From contig JAAONU010000019.1 in NCBI GenBank assembly GCA_012932295.1, forward strand, positions 33,271,913 through 33,335,912: DNA of 64,000 nucleotides. Direction: 5' to 3'. Position 1 is the stretch's first letter. Each line of letters opens with the position of its first letter. A program made the translations under genes and the position numbers. The notes under the pieces were generated by a model that saw only the letters and a list, made by a program, of their open reading frames with translations, was not told the origin of the DNA and ran no database searches. This DNA comes from Cyclina sinensis. Its lineage: Eukaryota > Mollusca > Bivalvia > Venerida > Veneridae. Below, piece by piece: positions 22,376 through 34,260 of this stretch.

Positions 22376-22999
22376 ATGCTCCCCGAAGGGTGAGCATATA
22401 GTTGCCGCTTTGGCTGTCTGTCCGTCTTGTCTGTTCGTCCGTCTGTCCATCATTATTTTGTCAGGAGCATAATACAAAAACTATGAGAGATATCAAGACC
22501 AAACTTCATAGGTAGTTAGATCTCATTAAGGAGCAGTGCGGTGCACAAGAACCATAACTCTTGCTTTATTAATTTTTGAGTTATTGTCGTTTGAAATTTC
22601 TAATTCTTTTTTTTGTCCAGGGCATATCTCACAAAGTATAAGAGTTATTAACTTGAAACTTTATAAGTAGATAGATCTCATTGATGAGCAGTGCAGTGCA
22701 CAAGAACCATAACTCTTGCTTTATTAATTTCTGAGTTATTGCCTTTTGAAATTTCTCATACTTATTTTTTGTCCGGAGCATATCTCACAAAGTACAAGAG
22801 ATATGAACATGAAACTTTATTGGTAGATCGATCTTTATGAGAAGTGCAGCGTGCAAGAACCATTACTCTGTTTTGCATAATTTAGGAGTTATTGCCCTTT
22901 GTTATTTTTCATACTTTAAAAAAAATACATATTAAAACAAAAGCCCTTTTGGAATTTGCATTTATTCGGGGAGCATCCATGGGTTCTGCCAATTTCTTT
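22376..22999 (+). mobile_element. F7 Helentron-like element, short
   Basis: The 5' end ATGCTCCCC (22376-22384), with a hairpin to GAGCAT, precedes a CCGTC-rich leader. Three monomers of about 150 bp follow (TATCTCACAAAGTA; AGATCTCATT; TGCACAAGAACCATAACTC). The 3' part has GGGGAGCAT (22968-22976), the exact inverted copy of the 5' end, then TGGGTTCTGCCA and a T-run. The mariner at 23003 starts immediately after. Confidence 0.65.
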
Positions 23000-23196
23000 T
23001 TATATACGAAGGTGCATCAATAAATTCGTAAACTAATTCAATAGTGTCAAAACTACTGGTCCGTTTAAAATGAAACTTTAAATGCTGTGAAAACAGATTA
23101 TTTCAAATTGAATCGTACTATGTACACAACTTTGACGTCATCACTTATGATGTCATAAACCGTAAACGACGTCAGGTTACGGGCGTCTGTTTGAAA

Positions 23197-24944
23197 ATGG
23201 CGTCACACAGCCTCAAGGAACAGCGTATCATTATAAAGTTTTACACAAAACTCGGAAAGTCTTTTTCCGACATTCATGAAATTTGCAAAAAGTTTACGGA
23301 GAGGCTACTCTGTCAAAAAATGCCATTTCAAAGTGGATGAAGCGGTTTAAAGACAGTAGGGAGGCAACTGAAGATGACAGTCATGCAGGTAGACCAGTGA
23401 CTTTAACAGATGAAGAAACAGTGGCTGCCATTCAGGAGTACATACTCCGAGATAGACGAGTAAGTGTGGAGCACGTAGCAGATAAGTTCGCTATTTCATA
23501 TGGTACAGCTCAGGGCATTATGACTGATAGATTAGGAATGCGTCGCGTTTCAGCAAGATGGGTGCCTCGTTTGTTGACGTCGGAGCAGATGGGGGTAAGG
23601 GTGAAAATGTATCAGCAGTACAATAGGAGGTATCGTGAAGAAGGTGATTACTTTCTAAATAGAGTGATAACATGTGATGAAATGTGGATTCACAGCATGC
23701 GCATTCACACAAAAACAAGCCTATTTCACACAAAGAATATGGTTTTCACGTAATGTTAGTTAACACTCTGCGTACCTGCACACAAGTAAATAGTCGCTTA
23801 CGGCAATGCAAAAACGCTGGGAACCATTGCCTATAGCAAAGCAAAAATACATGTTGATTTTCGGGTGTTTCCGTTATTAACAATTACAAAAATAGACAAG
23901 GTTTTCTGTATCGCGTGACCTGTTCATTGTCTGCACAAAGACGTGAACACTGTCAAAACTAAGGAAATTGGCTGGATTCTTTTCTGATGGTACGTTTACA
24001 GACATGTTTGAACAAACTCTGAAGTGGCTTGTGTGCACGTAGTACTGATGCATTTTCATACGATCGATCGTTGTAAGAACGCGAGGTGCATGTGCAACTG
24101 TCGACTGCTCTGAATGCAAAGCGGATTGAAATTACAAATATCTCGATTCAATAAGTATAATAATAAACCTTTGCTTACTTACCTTCAGAGTGGTAACAGT
24201 TCATATAGTGTTGAAATAAACAAAAAACAAACAAACAATTATTTCACCTTGTTTAATCTTGTCATATTTACAACTTCTTACATGGTACCCATGTTTTTGG
24301 TCATGTGCCCACATTTTTCAAAATGCATGGGTACTACACCCACGTTTAAAAAAACCAGTGGGCATGCTGGATTCACTTTCTTGAACCGGAAAGCAAACAT
24401 CAGAGTTCAGTCTGGAAGCATCCTTCCTCGCCTTCCCCTACAAAAGCGATAATTTCCAAGTCACCTGGGAAGGTTATGGCCATTATATTCCTGTGATACA
24501 TGCGGTGTAGTACTAAACCACTTTGTTCCTCTGAAAACGACAGTCACTGGTAACTATTATGCAACATTACTTAGAACGGAACTCATGGCGGCAGTAAGGA
24601 GAAAGCGCCCACATCTACTTAGGTCCGGATTCATATTTCATCACGACAACGCGCCGAGCCATTCAAGCCACGTTGTCATGGATACACTAGAAAAACTCGA
24701 CGTCGAACTGTTACCGCACCCACCCTACAGTCCGTACCTAGCAATTTGTGACTTCTGGCTGTTTCCAACTTTAAAAAACAGTCTTCGTGGTACGAAATTT
24801 GAGTCAAGAGAGGAACTGGGGTGTGCCGTTGACAGACAGCTGTGGGAGATGTCACATGACAGGCTACAACACGTGTTCAAGTCATGGGTCGAGAGATGGG
24901 ACAGGTGCAAATCGTGCATGGGACGTTACTTTGAGAAGGAGTAA
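23197..24944 (+). pseudogene. mariner transposase (DD34D), broken
   Basis: The start is ATG at 23197 (MASHSLKEQRIIIKFYTK). The helix-turn-helix part follows (ISKWMKRFKDSREATEDD; GRPVTLTDEE), then SARWVPRLLT and the first catalytic Asp in VITCDEMWIH. After the insertion the frame resumes with FLEPESKHQSSVWKHPSSP, then GKVMAI and HFVPLKTTVTGNYYATLL. The second Asp is in HHDNAPSH and the third in ICDFWLF, with exactly 34 residues between those two (DD34D). The normal SPDLA is SPYLA. Frameshifts lie near 23285 and 24500. The enzyme would cut and paste the element at TA sites; this copy cannot make it. Confidence 0.93.
23694..24368. mobile_element. 675-bp DNA element nested in the mariner, 8-bp target duplication
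   Basis: GGATTCAC occurs at 23686-23693 and 24369-24376, and removing one copy with the insert restores the transposase frame (CDEMWIH then FLEPESK). The ends are AGCATGCGCATT and, inverted, AGCATGCCCACT. The 8-bp duplication suggests hAT, but the end sequence is not a classic hAT start. An 80-residue minus-strand ORF at 23877-24119 is unrecognised. Confidence 0.82.
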
Positions 24945-25020
24945 TCATTTTAGGTACTTGAATTAAATCATTTCCCTGCTATTGAATTAGTTTACGAATT
25001 TATTGATGCACCCTCGTATA

Positions 25021-25452
25021 AAACATCTGTAGAGGTTGGGAATAAAACAGTATTCAAGGCCAAACTCACAGCTTTCTATTCCATTGAAAAATTATGTCTT
25101 TAACCTTCATATAAGAATCTGAAGCAGAAAAACATTACTTTACCATTTACCTTCAGTTCATGCTCTATTTTTTGTCTGATCTCTTTTCCACAGGCATATT
25201 CAATTATATATTTACACCAGTTTCATTTCAAAGCTACATTTCAGGGGCATATGTCAATTTCCAGTGACAGCTCGTTATTTTTAAAGTTTGTCCAGACTAC
25301 TACTCTCTCTCTAAAGCAATTTGAATGAAATGTTACAGGATTGATTGGTACCTCAAGTACTTGCCCATATTTAACGGGTTTTACGGTTGAATGATTTTTG
25401 GCTGAGTTATGGACCTTGAATAAAAAAGCATTTTGGCCTGTTAAAGATTTTT
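25021..25452 (+). repeat. F6-related monomer outside the F6 element
   Basis: About 25275-25400 (AAAGTTTGTCC, GCAATTTGAATGAAATGTTA, TTTTACGGTTGAATGATTTT) repeats the body of the adjoining F6 element. Elsewhere nothing recognised. Confidence 0.5.
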
Positions 25453-25811
25453 GTGTCGCCTGCTACACAGTTAATGTGACATGCTACAAAGTAGCTGCAA
25501 CATATAGGGATCACTTCCCTGTCCTCTGTCTGTCCGTCTGTGCGTCCATCACAAAACTTGTCCGGACTACTAAAAAACTACTGGTGCAATTTCATCCAAA
25601 CTTTACAAGAATGATCAGTATCAAGTCTATTTGTGCATATTTTCAGCATTTTCTAGGTCAATGGTTTTTGTCAGAGTTATGGCCCTTTAATGATTTTTAT
25701 TTTGAAGGTTTGTCCTGACTACATCTCTTATACTACTAATGCAATTTGAATGAAATGTTACAGGATTGATCAATGCCTCAAATACATGTACTTGTGAATA
25801 ATAAACAGGTT

Positions 25812-28800
25812 TAGTGTTTATTCTAGTGAGGAATGAAAGGGCGCGCCGCCCTGCCCTTTTATTGATCTGCCCTTTTGCCTCTTAATCACCGCCCCATCGC
25901 ACTTCAGGGCGCCCCGCTGCCCTCTTTCATTTATGAATAAAGTAAATTCTAACCTGTCAATCAAATATCAAATTATCGATAATTGAGTCGGCACGCTTCA
26001 GTAGGTGATGTGTATAACTTTAACACAGACTGGTGCCCCGTATCGTCAGGCCAACCGCTTTTGAAGTGGATTCAGTCATTCTGTGTTTTATGCAGTTTGA
26101 CATAATTTGCTACTGACAGGATTATGATAAACAGGAACATTATCGACTGATTGGGAAAGCGTAGACATTAATCAATGGCAATGATTTAATGAGATTATAA
26201 AGTTGTAAAACATTCACTAATTTGTTTGTTCACACAATCCCTGGTGAATACCCGTGAAAAATCGGATACGTTTGAAACCTGTCGCCAATTCCGATAGAAG
26301 CAAAGGTAATTAAAATTTATTATTTTACTCATATTTTTCTTCATTTATATCGTGGAGCATCATGTAAGGATGCATGTTATTGTTAGTCAGAGTCTGTTCT
26401 TGTGACATTCAAAATGCCTTCTGCTAAACAGAAATTTGCAGAAGTTGAAAAAGAACGTGCTAAAATTCGCAAAACAAATTACAGCATTTCCTCTTTCTTT
26501 GGTACTAAAGATAGGTACGAATATAGCAATGTGTATGTGCTACAAAGTGATCTGAATGTTGTTTTCGTCGCGATAATTATAATATTTATTTGGAACGGAT
26601 TATAAATTGAAGGATTATACCTTAAAGGACATTATGTACAAATGAAATTGTAAGTATGTTTCTAACATCTTTTTTTGTATGTTTACAGTGTGACCCAAGG
26701 TGATCCTGATGTGTCACAGAATGAAACATATTCCAAGTTGCCAGATCAATCACCACATAAAGCTGTAGAGAATCAATCATCAGTTGAAAATGGTGAAACT
26801 GCATCAGTCCAAAAAATTGTAAAAAGTAAACATAAAATTGGTTTTGATCAAAAATGGACTGAAAACAGACCATGGCTCTATGCAGAAAAGTCAGACAATG
26901 GCCAGATAAATGCAATGTTCTGTAAACTTTGTCAAAAACACAAAAGAAGAGGCCTGAATGGTAGTATTACTTGGACTGAAAAAGGGTGTGTCACAATCAG
27001 AAAAGATAAAGTGACTGATCATTAAAATTCTGAAATGCACAAATTCTCTTTAAGGCTTGAGACTGAAGAACAACTAGGTATTCACTCAGCTTTCAGTGAA
27101 AAACGCCTCCCTATGGGTGAAAAAGAGTTTGAAGCAGTAACATGTGCCACAAAAATCTTACACTTCTTGATTAAACATTATATTCCCCATACAACAGTGT
27201 TTAAAGATTTTGTTAACTTTGCAACAAAAGAACTGAAATGCCCTGCATTGCAGCACTTAGAAAAAGGAAAAAATGCTATGTACACAAGCAATACCACAAT
27301 GGATGAATTAGTAAACTGTATGGTCGATGACATTGAAAGTACTTTAAAAGAAAGAGTAGAAAAAGTCCGGGCTTTGCGCTTTTGACTGATGAAACAACAA
27401 ATGTTAGTAATGATAAACATTTGGCATTCTGTGTAAAATACATTGATGTAGATAGCGGTGATGTTTGCGTAGACTATCTTAAGGATGTTAAGGTGAATGA
27501 TGGCAAAGCAGAAACAATTTTTACGGAGACAAAATCTGTAATCAAGGAATTAAATGTTGACAATTTTGTTGCATTCGGGTCTGATGGGTGTAATACCATG
27601 ATTGGAAAGAAAACAGGTGTGGCCAAACAATTGAAAGAAATGAAGCCTGAAATAGTAACTATGCATTGCCACAACCATCGTCTTGCTCTGGCTGCTAAGG
27701 ACAGTTTTGAATCAATTAAAGTGATGAGAGATACAGATGATTTGCTGAACCATACTTTCAAATATTATCATTCTTCAGCTAACAGGACCACCTCTTTAGG
27801 AAAAATTCAGAAATTGTTAGATGACAGTGGGAATAAGAAAATAAAGCAGGCTGCTCACACAAGATGGTTGTCGCATTTAATAGATGCTGTGTCCTCTCTC
27901 AGAGACAGTTACTCTGCAGTAATTACTGATTTGGAAAATGCTGTTGAGTCTGGTAATGATAAGGTTAGATTGGGTAGTGGTCCATCTGCAAATGGCTTAG
28001 CAAAGAAGCTGAAAACTTTTGAGTCCGTGCATATTGTACATTTTCTGTGTGATGCTCTCAAGCCTCTTACAACATTGGCCCTAACATTTGAAAGGAATGA
28101 TGTTGATCTATTATTGGTGAAACCACGAATGGAATCTGCTATTAGTTCGTTAAGAAAACTGAAACAAAATGAAGGTCTCAGCACAAAAAGAGCAGCAAAA
28201 GTTGTAATTGAACATAATATAAGTGTCTCTGATCAGCAGGTTAAAACTATAAAAAACGCAGAAGACTTGTTCATAGACAATTTGGTTGAAAGCATTGAGA
28301 AAAGACTGGATTCATCAGATTTGGTTGATAGCATGGGTGTTTTTAATATGACAGAAAACTCCATATTCTATGGTAATGATGAGATCATGTGCTTGGCAGA
28401 ACATTTCAAACTGGATGTAGATGAGACTTTGCAAGAATGGGAAATTGTGAAAAGTTCACTAGCTAACTTAGAGTCTAAAGACATTGCAGGTGCAGTCAAA
28501 ATGGTTCAAATCTTGAATTCTGTTAAGCATACCACTGGAAATTACTGCCCAAATATTGAAAAACTGTGTACAACTGCAGCAGTTCTTCCCATTAGTACTG
28601 CAGAGGTTGAAAGGGTATTTTCAGATGTTGCTAGAACTAAGACTGATATCAGAAATAGGTTAAGTGTCAGCAGTGTGCATCAGCTTCTGATGATTCACAG
28701 AAATGATAAATATCTTGACCTAGAGAGAACTGTTATAAAGTGGCATAGCTTAAAACCAAGAAGGATAAACTGAGCACCTTTGAAGGAATATAAGACTGAT

Positions 28801-29457
28801 GAATATGATTTCTTAGAAGACTGGTTTAAACTAAAATGTTGTTTACATTTTTGTGACAATGTGAATATCATATTTTAAGGGAACAACTGTTTAATTAACA
28901 GTTTTAATCCTAAGTATAACTTTTTGAGCTTAATGCTAAAAAAGTATTAAGTATGTATATTGTATGACAATGTCAAATAGATGATTGTTGTCTAGTTTAT
29001 ACCAAATTTATTTTAGTTCGATTATGTAGGAAGCTTTTAGCTTATAGACACACTCTCGAATCCGTTCCTGGAACTAACAAGTACTAAGCAATTAGTGTAA
29101 AGTTTCTTGCTCAAGGAAACAACGGCTTGCCCCTGACTGGGTTTGATTGTTGTCTCAGGAGTGTATATATTCTACAAGACCAGATTGACATTTTTTATAA
29201 TATTTCATTTATTTAATTCACTTCTGATTCAATGAACATTTGAACACATGTATTAAATAATGAATATTGGGTTTTAATAAAAATGTTATATTATCTGTCT
29301 TTTTCTATGCAGTTCACCTTAATAATGCAGTAAATTGAAGGGGAGCTAATTATTGGTTTACTAAGCAAGCGTGCCTAAACAACATGGTTATGCGCTTCTA
29401 CCCCCCTGCCCCTTTTTATGCCCCCCTGCCCCTTTTCCAGGTCTAGAATAATCACTA
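25812..29457 (+). mobile_element. hAT-superfamily transposon with its own transposase, 5-bp target duplication
   Basis: The left end is TAGTGTTTATTCTAG and the right end inverted is TAGTGATTATTCTAG, each followed by A/G-rich then GGGC(A)GGG-type subterminal DNA. AGGTT flanks it at 25807-25811 and 29458-29462. The 3646-bp element contains a spliced transposase gene. The same kind of TIR and a 5-bp duplication occur in the non-coding element at 39733-40970. Confidence 0.85.
26414..28773 (+). pseudogene. hAT transposase gene (two exons, ZNF862/KIAA1586-like), with two lesions
   Basis: Exon 1 (26414-26514) starts MPSAKQKFAEVEKERAK. A 174-bp intron has GT at 26515 and AG at 26687-26688, and the join keeps the frame. 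Exon 2 carries a C-x2-C...H-x5-H zinc-finger-like stretch (MFCKLCQKH, then DH*NSEMH). The RNase H-like core has LLTDETTN (first Asp), FGSDGCNTM (second Asp), MHCHNHRLALA and HTRWLSHL. The hAT C terminus, PISTAEVERVFSDVARTKTD, holds the catalytic Glu. An in-frame TAA lies at 27023-27025, and one base is missing in the A-run at 27360-27364. The remaining 463-codon stretch (27382-28773) is intact. Both lesions are minimal, so a recent death or assembly error is possible. Confidence 0.9.
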
Positions 29458-29552
29458 AGGTTTTTCGGTTGAATGATTTTACAACTGCTTGTTTGGCTAT
29501 CATCAGGCGACACATATGATCTCTGATCGCACGTTTTGAGAGGGGAGATGAT

Positions 29553-29600
29553 TAAACCAGAGGGCCTGTATCGCTCACCTGAGAGCTACCATTCAAGGTA
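29553..29600 (-). mobile_element. F1 3'-end remnant
   Basis: CCAGAGGGCCTGTATCGCTCACCTGAG matches an inverted, decayed F1 3' end (CTCAGGTGAGCGAT, GGGCC). The long hairpin is partly lost. Confidence 0.4.
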
Positions 29601-30024
29601 AATGAAGGAATCAAGGTAAGGTCTCCAAATAGTGAATAAAAATCAAAAGTAACAAGAGATGTTTGTGAAATATGACTTGTATGCCCCCCAAATGGCAACC
29701 AATAAGTTGTTAAATGGACTTCTAATCATGACCTTGACCTTTGACATACTGACCTCAAAATCAGTAGGGCTCATTTTCCCGTCATGACCAACCTCCCCAC
29801 CAAATCTGACGACTTTATGCAAAGCATTCTCTGCTTATTGATTGGGCAAGCTTTTTGTGGTCAAAGCCACAGTAACCTTGACTACTGGCTTCAAAATAAA
29901 AAGGGATCTCTACAGGTCATGACCACCCTCCATACAAAATCTGAAGACTGTAAGCCAAAGCATGCTGTAGTTACTTGTCTGACAAGCTTTTTGTGGTCAA
30001 GGAGGCAGCAACCCAGTGATTTTT
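29601..30024 (+). repeat. Dispersed repeat rich in GACCTTGACC motifs
   Basis: Two degenerate monomers sharing CATGACCA(A/C)CCTCC, CAAATCTGA and GCTTTTTGTGGTCAA. The related sequence at 33130-33560 shows it is dispersed. Confidence 0.55.
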
Positions 30025-32777
30025 AGTCCCCTACCGGTTTAACCAGAGGCGGCTTTAGGTTTACCCTCCGTCCGTCAGTCCGTCCACCATTCTGACCGTC
30101 CGTCACAAAAAAAGGACCCCGTGATAACGCAAAATGTACTAAAAATATTTTAATGAAACATGAAATATGGGTAGATGGCAGTCTGGAGATTATGCACGTC
30201 TTTTTTTTAGCTCACCTGTCACGCAGTGACAGAGTGAGCTTTTCTGATCACCTTTAATCCATCGTCCGTCCGTCCGTCCACAATTAGTCTGTTTACACTA
30301 TAGTGGTCACATTTTTGCCTCAATTGTCATGAAACTTGGTCAGGATGTTTGTCTCATTAATATCTCGGACGAGTTCGAACATGGGTTATCAGGGTTGGAA
30401 AACTAGGTCACAGAGCCCAAATATAGAAAAACCTTGTTAACACTCTAGAGGCTACTTTTTTCAGTCCAAATATCCTGGAAATGTCTCAGAAAGGTTCTAT
30501 AGATGATTTGTAGCTCAAGTTCAAATATGGGTCATCTGGGTTCAAAAACTAGGTCACAGAGCCCAAAAATAGGAAAATCTTGTTAACACTCTAGAGGTTA
30601 CATTTTCAGCCCAAATAATCTGGAAATTTGTCAGAAAGGTTGCTTTGACGATTTCTAGGTCAAGTTCAAATATGGGTCATCTGGGGTCAAAAACTAGGTC
30701 ACAGAGCCCAAATATTGAAAAACCTTGTTAACACCCTAGAGGTAAGATTTTTAGACCAAATAATCTGGAAATTTGTCAGGAATGTTACTTCTATGATTTC
30801 TAGCTCAAGTTCGAATATGGGTCATCTGGGTTCAAAAACTAGGTCACAGAGCCCAAAAATAGAAAAATCTTGTTAACACTCTAGAGGTTATATTATTAGC
30901 CCAAATAATCTGGAAATTTGTCAGAAAGGTTGCCTTAAGGATTTCTAGATCAAATTTGAATATGGGTCATCTGGGGTCACAAACTAGGTCACAGAGCTCA
31001 ATTATGGAAAAAAACTTGTTAACACTCTAGAGGTAACATTTTAATTCCAAATAACCTGGAAAATTGTCAGGAAGCTTAATGCTATGGTTTCTAGCTCAAG
31101 TTTGAATATGGGTCATTTGAAGTCGAAAACTAGGTCACAGAGCCCAAATATCGAAAAATTTTGTAAACACTCTAGAGGCTACATTTTCAGTCCAAATGTC
31201 CTTGAAATTATTCAGAAAGGTTGTTTTGATTTTTTGTAGCTCAAGTTTGGATATGGGTTATCTGTGGTCAAAAACTAGGTCACAGAGCCTAAATATCGAA
31301 AAACCTTGTTAACACTCTAGAGGCTACTTTTTCAGTCCAAATATCCTGGAAACTTATCAGAGAGATTGTTTCTATAATTTCTAGCTCAAATTCGAATATG
31401 GGTCATCTAGGTAAAAAAACTAGGTCACAGAGCCCAAATATGGAAAAACCTTGTTAACACTCAAGAGGTAACATTTTCAGTACAAATAACCTTGAAATTT
31501 GTCAAAGAGATTGTTTCAATAATTTCTAGGTAAGGTTCGAATATGGGTCATCTGGGGTCAATTAACCAGGTCCATAGCAACTTTGTTAAAAGCAGTCATA
31601 CTCAGGTGAGCGATACAGGGCCATCATGGCCCTCTTGTTTCTTGATATGTTGAAAATTTTGGTTGCTATAGCAACAAATATACTTAAAATATGGCAAATA
31701 TAACAATATTTGAGATAACTCAAAAAATTTTAAGAATAATTATGTGAAACATAAAATATGGATAGGTGATAGTATGGAAATAATGCACCTCAAGGTTCAC
31801 AACTCTAGCACCAAAATTATTAGATTTATCCCCCCTTGAACTTAGAATTCTCATGAAAAAAATGTGTTTTTTTGTAAAACTCAAAAAGTACTGAAAATAT
31901 TTTTTGGAAACATGAAGTATGGATAGGTGACGGTATGAAGATAATGCAACTCAAGTTTCACAACTCTAGCTCCAAAATTATTAGATTTATCCCCCTTGAA
32001 CTTAGAATTTTCATGAAAAAATGTGGTTTTTTGTATATAACTTCATTATTTCTTAATGTATCAACTTCAAACTTTAAATATTGGTTTCTTATCATCAACC
32101 ACATCATATGTGACAAGGTTCATAATTCTAGCACCTAAATTGTCAGAATTATCATCCTTGAACTTTGATTTTTTTCATCCTTTGTTGAAAAATTTGGTAC
32201 ATTTGTCTTTCCCTAAAAACTGTATCCAGTGAAATGTGGATAAATGGCAGTATGGAAAATATCCACCTCATTTTTTTATGAACCTAAAGGAGGAATTGTC
32301 CGTCCGTTTGTCAGTAATTTCCTCTGAAAACTATACCATTGACATATTTTCCTTACTACTGAATGGAATTACTTCAAACTTGGCCACAACAATACCTTGG
32401 ACAAGACCATTCCAATGAAGTACATTTCTGTGACCTTGACCTCTGAATGACCTTGACCTTTAAAGTTTTCTTGTCCAAAAACTATAAGTTTGGCCATAAT
32501 TTCCTTTTTTCTGAACAGGATTACTTCAAACTTGGTCAAAACAACCCCTTCGATAAGACCTTTTCAACAACATATATTTCTTTGACCTTAACCTCTAAAT
32601 GACCTTGACCTATGACATTTTCTTCTTTTATGATACTTTGTACATGGATAGAGGATCATATGGAGATTATGCATGTCTTAGACAAATTCTTTAGTCAATT
32701 TCCACATATGGGTTGGAGTTAGGGAGATGGACATTGCACCAGTAGGGGACTGTTGCTTTGTCTGTGACAAGCTCTTG
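30025..32777 (+). mobile_element. F2 Helentron-like element containing an F1 copy
   Basis: The 5' end AGTCCCCTAC (30025-30034) follows TTTT and is exactly inverted as GTAGGGGACT at 32742-32751. The hairpin GCTTTGTC/GACAAGC and TCTTG, then TTTTT, complete the 3' end. The leader has TCCGTCCGTCAGTCCGTCC. The body has loose monomers (TTCACAACTCTAGC, CCCTTGAACTTAGAATT). The F1 copy 30209-31637 is nested near its 5' end. Confidence 0.78.
30209..31637 (+). mobile_element. F1 Helentron-like element, complete, type A body
   Basis: 5' end AGCTCACCTGTCAC with a changed hairpin (CTGTCAC/GTGACAG) after eight Ts. Type A monomers run about 30380-31560. The short 3' module TCCATAGCAACTTTGTTAAA is followed by CTCAGGTGAGCG, GGGCCATCATGGCCC and TCTTG, then TTT. 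Confidence 0.88.
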
Positions 32778-33129
32778 TTTTTGCTTGATATTGACCCCAA
32801 ATTTCGGCCTCTTCACAAACGCCAAAAAACATAAAAAATTCACAAAAATGTGAAGAAAATTCACAATTAGCGGGATTGTTTTTCGGTACCGAACAAAATT
32901 GCATCAAATGAGCGCTATTGATGAGTGTTACCAATTTAGTTGTTTAATACCGTGAGCTGTATTCCATAGCGCGGCATTTAATCGATGCCAATCATGGTTA
33001 AGCGACGCTTTACAGTCAATAAAGTGAATACAGGTGATGATTTATTCTTGTTTATTTTTTTCACAATTTGACAGATTATTGCGCTAAAAATTCACAATTT
33101 CAGGGGTATGGGCTGTTGCGAAAAAAGTA
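32778..33129. other. Unclassified AT-rich segment
   Basis: TTCACAA motifs recur at both ends (32839-32869 and 33060-33101), hinting at a degraded DNA element, but no TIR or duplication can be defined. Confidence 0.35.
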
Positions 33130-33560
33130 AAATAAATCACTGCAACCTTGACCTGTGACATCAAAATTAATAGTGGTCATCTACTGGTAATGACCAACCT
33201 CCCTACCCAATCTCAGGCAAAAGTGTTTTCTAACTATTGATTGAAAATTATCATGACCCTAAAAGCAATACGATCTTCTACTCAATAAGGGCAATCATCC
33301 TATGAAGTTTAAACGTGCGTCAAATGGTACTCGAGTTACTTGGCGGTCATGGTTTTCAAATTCAAGGTGACAGTGACCTGACCTTTCAACTTACGACCCC
33401 AAAAGCTATAGGGTCTTCTACTCAATAAGTGCAACCACCGTATGAAGTTTGAAGGCTGTGGGCCAAATGGTACCTGAGTTATTGATAAGACAAGGTCTGG
33501 TCTATGGAAGGACAAACGGACTGACTGAGGGACTTTCAAAGCAATATACCCGCTCTTCTT
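33130..33560 (+). repeat. Dispersed repeat related to 29601-30024
   Basis: CATCTACTGGTAATGACCAA and CTCAATAAG(G/T)GCAA(T/C)CA occur in loosely repeated units, ending in a CCGTCC-like complement (GGACAAACGGACTGACTGAG). Confidence 0.5.
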
Positions 33561-34177
33561 TGAAGGGGGCCATAAATATTTTGAATTATTATAGTGAACT
33601 CAGATCAGAAAATGCAGTGACCTAGTTTTGGACCACTCAGAACCTCCAGAGCTTGAACCTGAGCCTTTTGTCTGGTTTGGAGGGGTATCCAGTTTGGAGG
33701 GATTTTCTGACAGAATCTTTGTAACTGAAGTGAAGTTTGTCCACACTCATTATTTAAACAGAGAAAACAACAACAAATACTGTTACGGCTGCCCATAATG
33801 CATTAGAATTATCAAGTTGACAAACTTTAGATTTGCTACAAACCTATTCTGCCTGCAAAACCAGAACTTTGCCTTTTACTTTAATCATCTTTATTCACAA
33901 AATAAATATTGTTTTTTCAATCAAAGGGAAATTTATTAATATAATCCAAACAACAAACCTGTACCAAACGTGTCAATTATCCAAACAGTCAAATTGTTAT
34001 CATATTTATTGATATTTAACCTTGTAAATTAACATATCAGTGACTCATCAATGTTGGCATCACATGGATAACTACCCTTGATTTTTGGCACATTTGTGAG
34101 GTAAATCCATGACTGAAATACTTATCTGGAGAAGTCATAAATGGTAAAGTAGATTTCAATTGAAATTGACTTTTTTT
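33561..34177. other. Low-copy sequence without recognised features
   Basis: Short frames only. No splice-bounded exon convinced me. Confidence 0.4.
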
Positions 34178-34260
34178 ATACCCCAACAAATGAAGTTTAG
34201 GGGGGTATATAGGAGTGAGCTTGTCAATTGGTCGGTCAGTACGTCGGTCAGTCCATTTTT

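Larger units (their letters stand above)
23003..25020 (+). mobile_element. mariner element interrupted by a 675-bp insertion
   Basis: Forty-base TIRs lie at both ends: TATACGAAGGTGCATCAATA on the left and TATACGAGGGTGCATCAATA inverted on the right, agreeing at all but one position through AATTCGTAAACTAATTCAAT. TA dinucleotides lie at the borders. Subtracting the inner insertion (675 bp plus one 8-bp duplication) leaves 1335 bp, the usual mariner length. Confidence 0.95.
25453..29540 (+). mobile_element. F6 Helentron-like element split by a hAT element
   Basis: The 5' end GTGTCGCCTG (25453-25462) follows a T-run, and its exact inverse CAGGCGACAC lies at 29504-29513. After that comes TGATCTCTGATC and a CGTTTTG end near 29536. 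The leader has CTGTCTGTCCGTCTG. Without the 3.65-kb hAT insertion the element is about 430 bp. Flank sequence across the insertion (AACAGGTT, then TTTCGGTTGAATGATTTT) matches the monomer at about 25375. Confidence 0.65.

Noticed and set aside
33605..33796. 63-codon minus-strand frame with cysteines
   Set aside because: No motif, no splice signals, no conservation evidence available.
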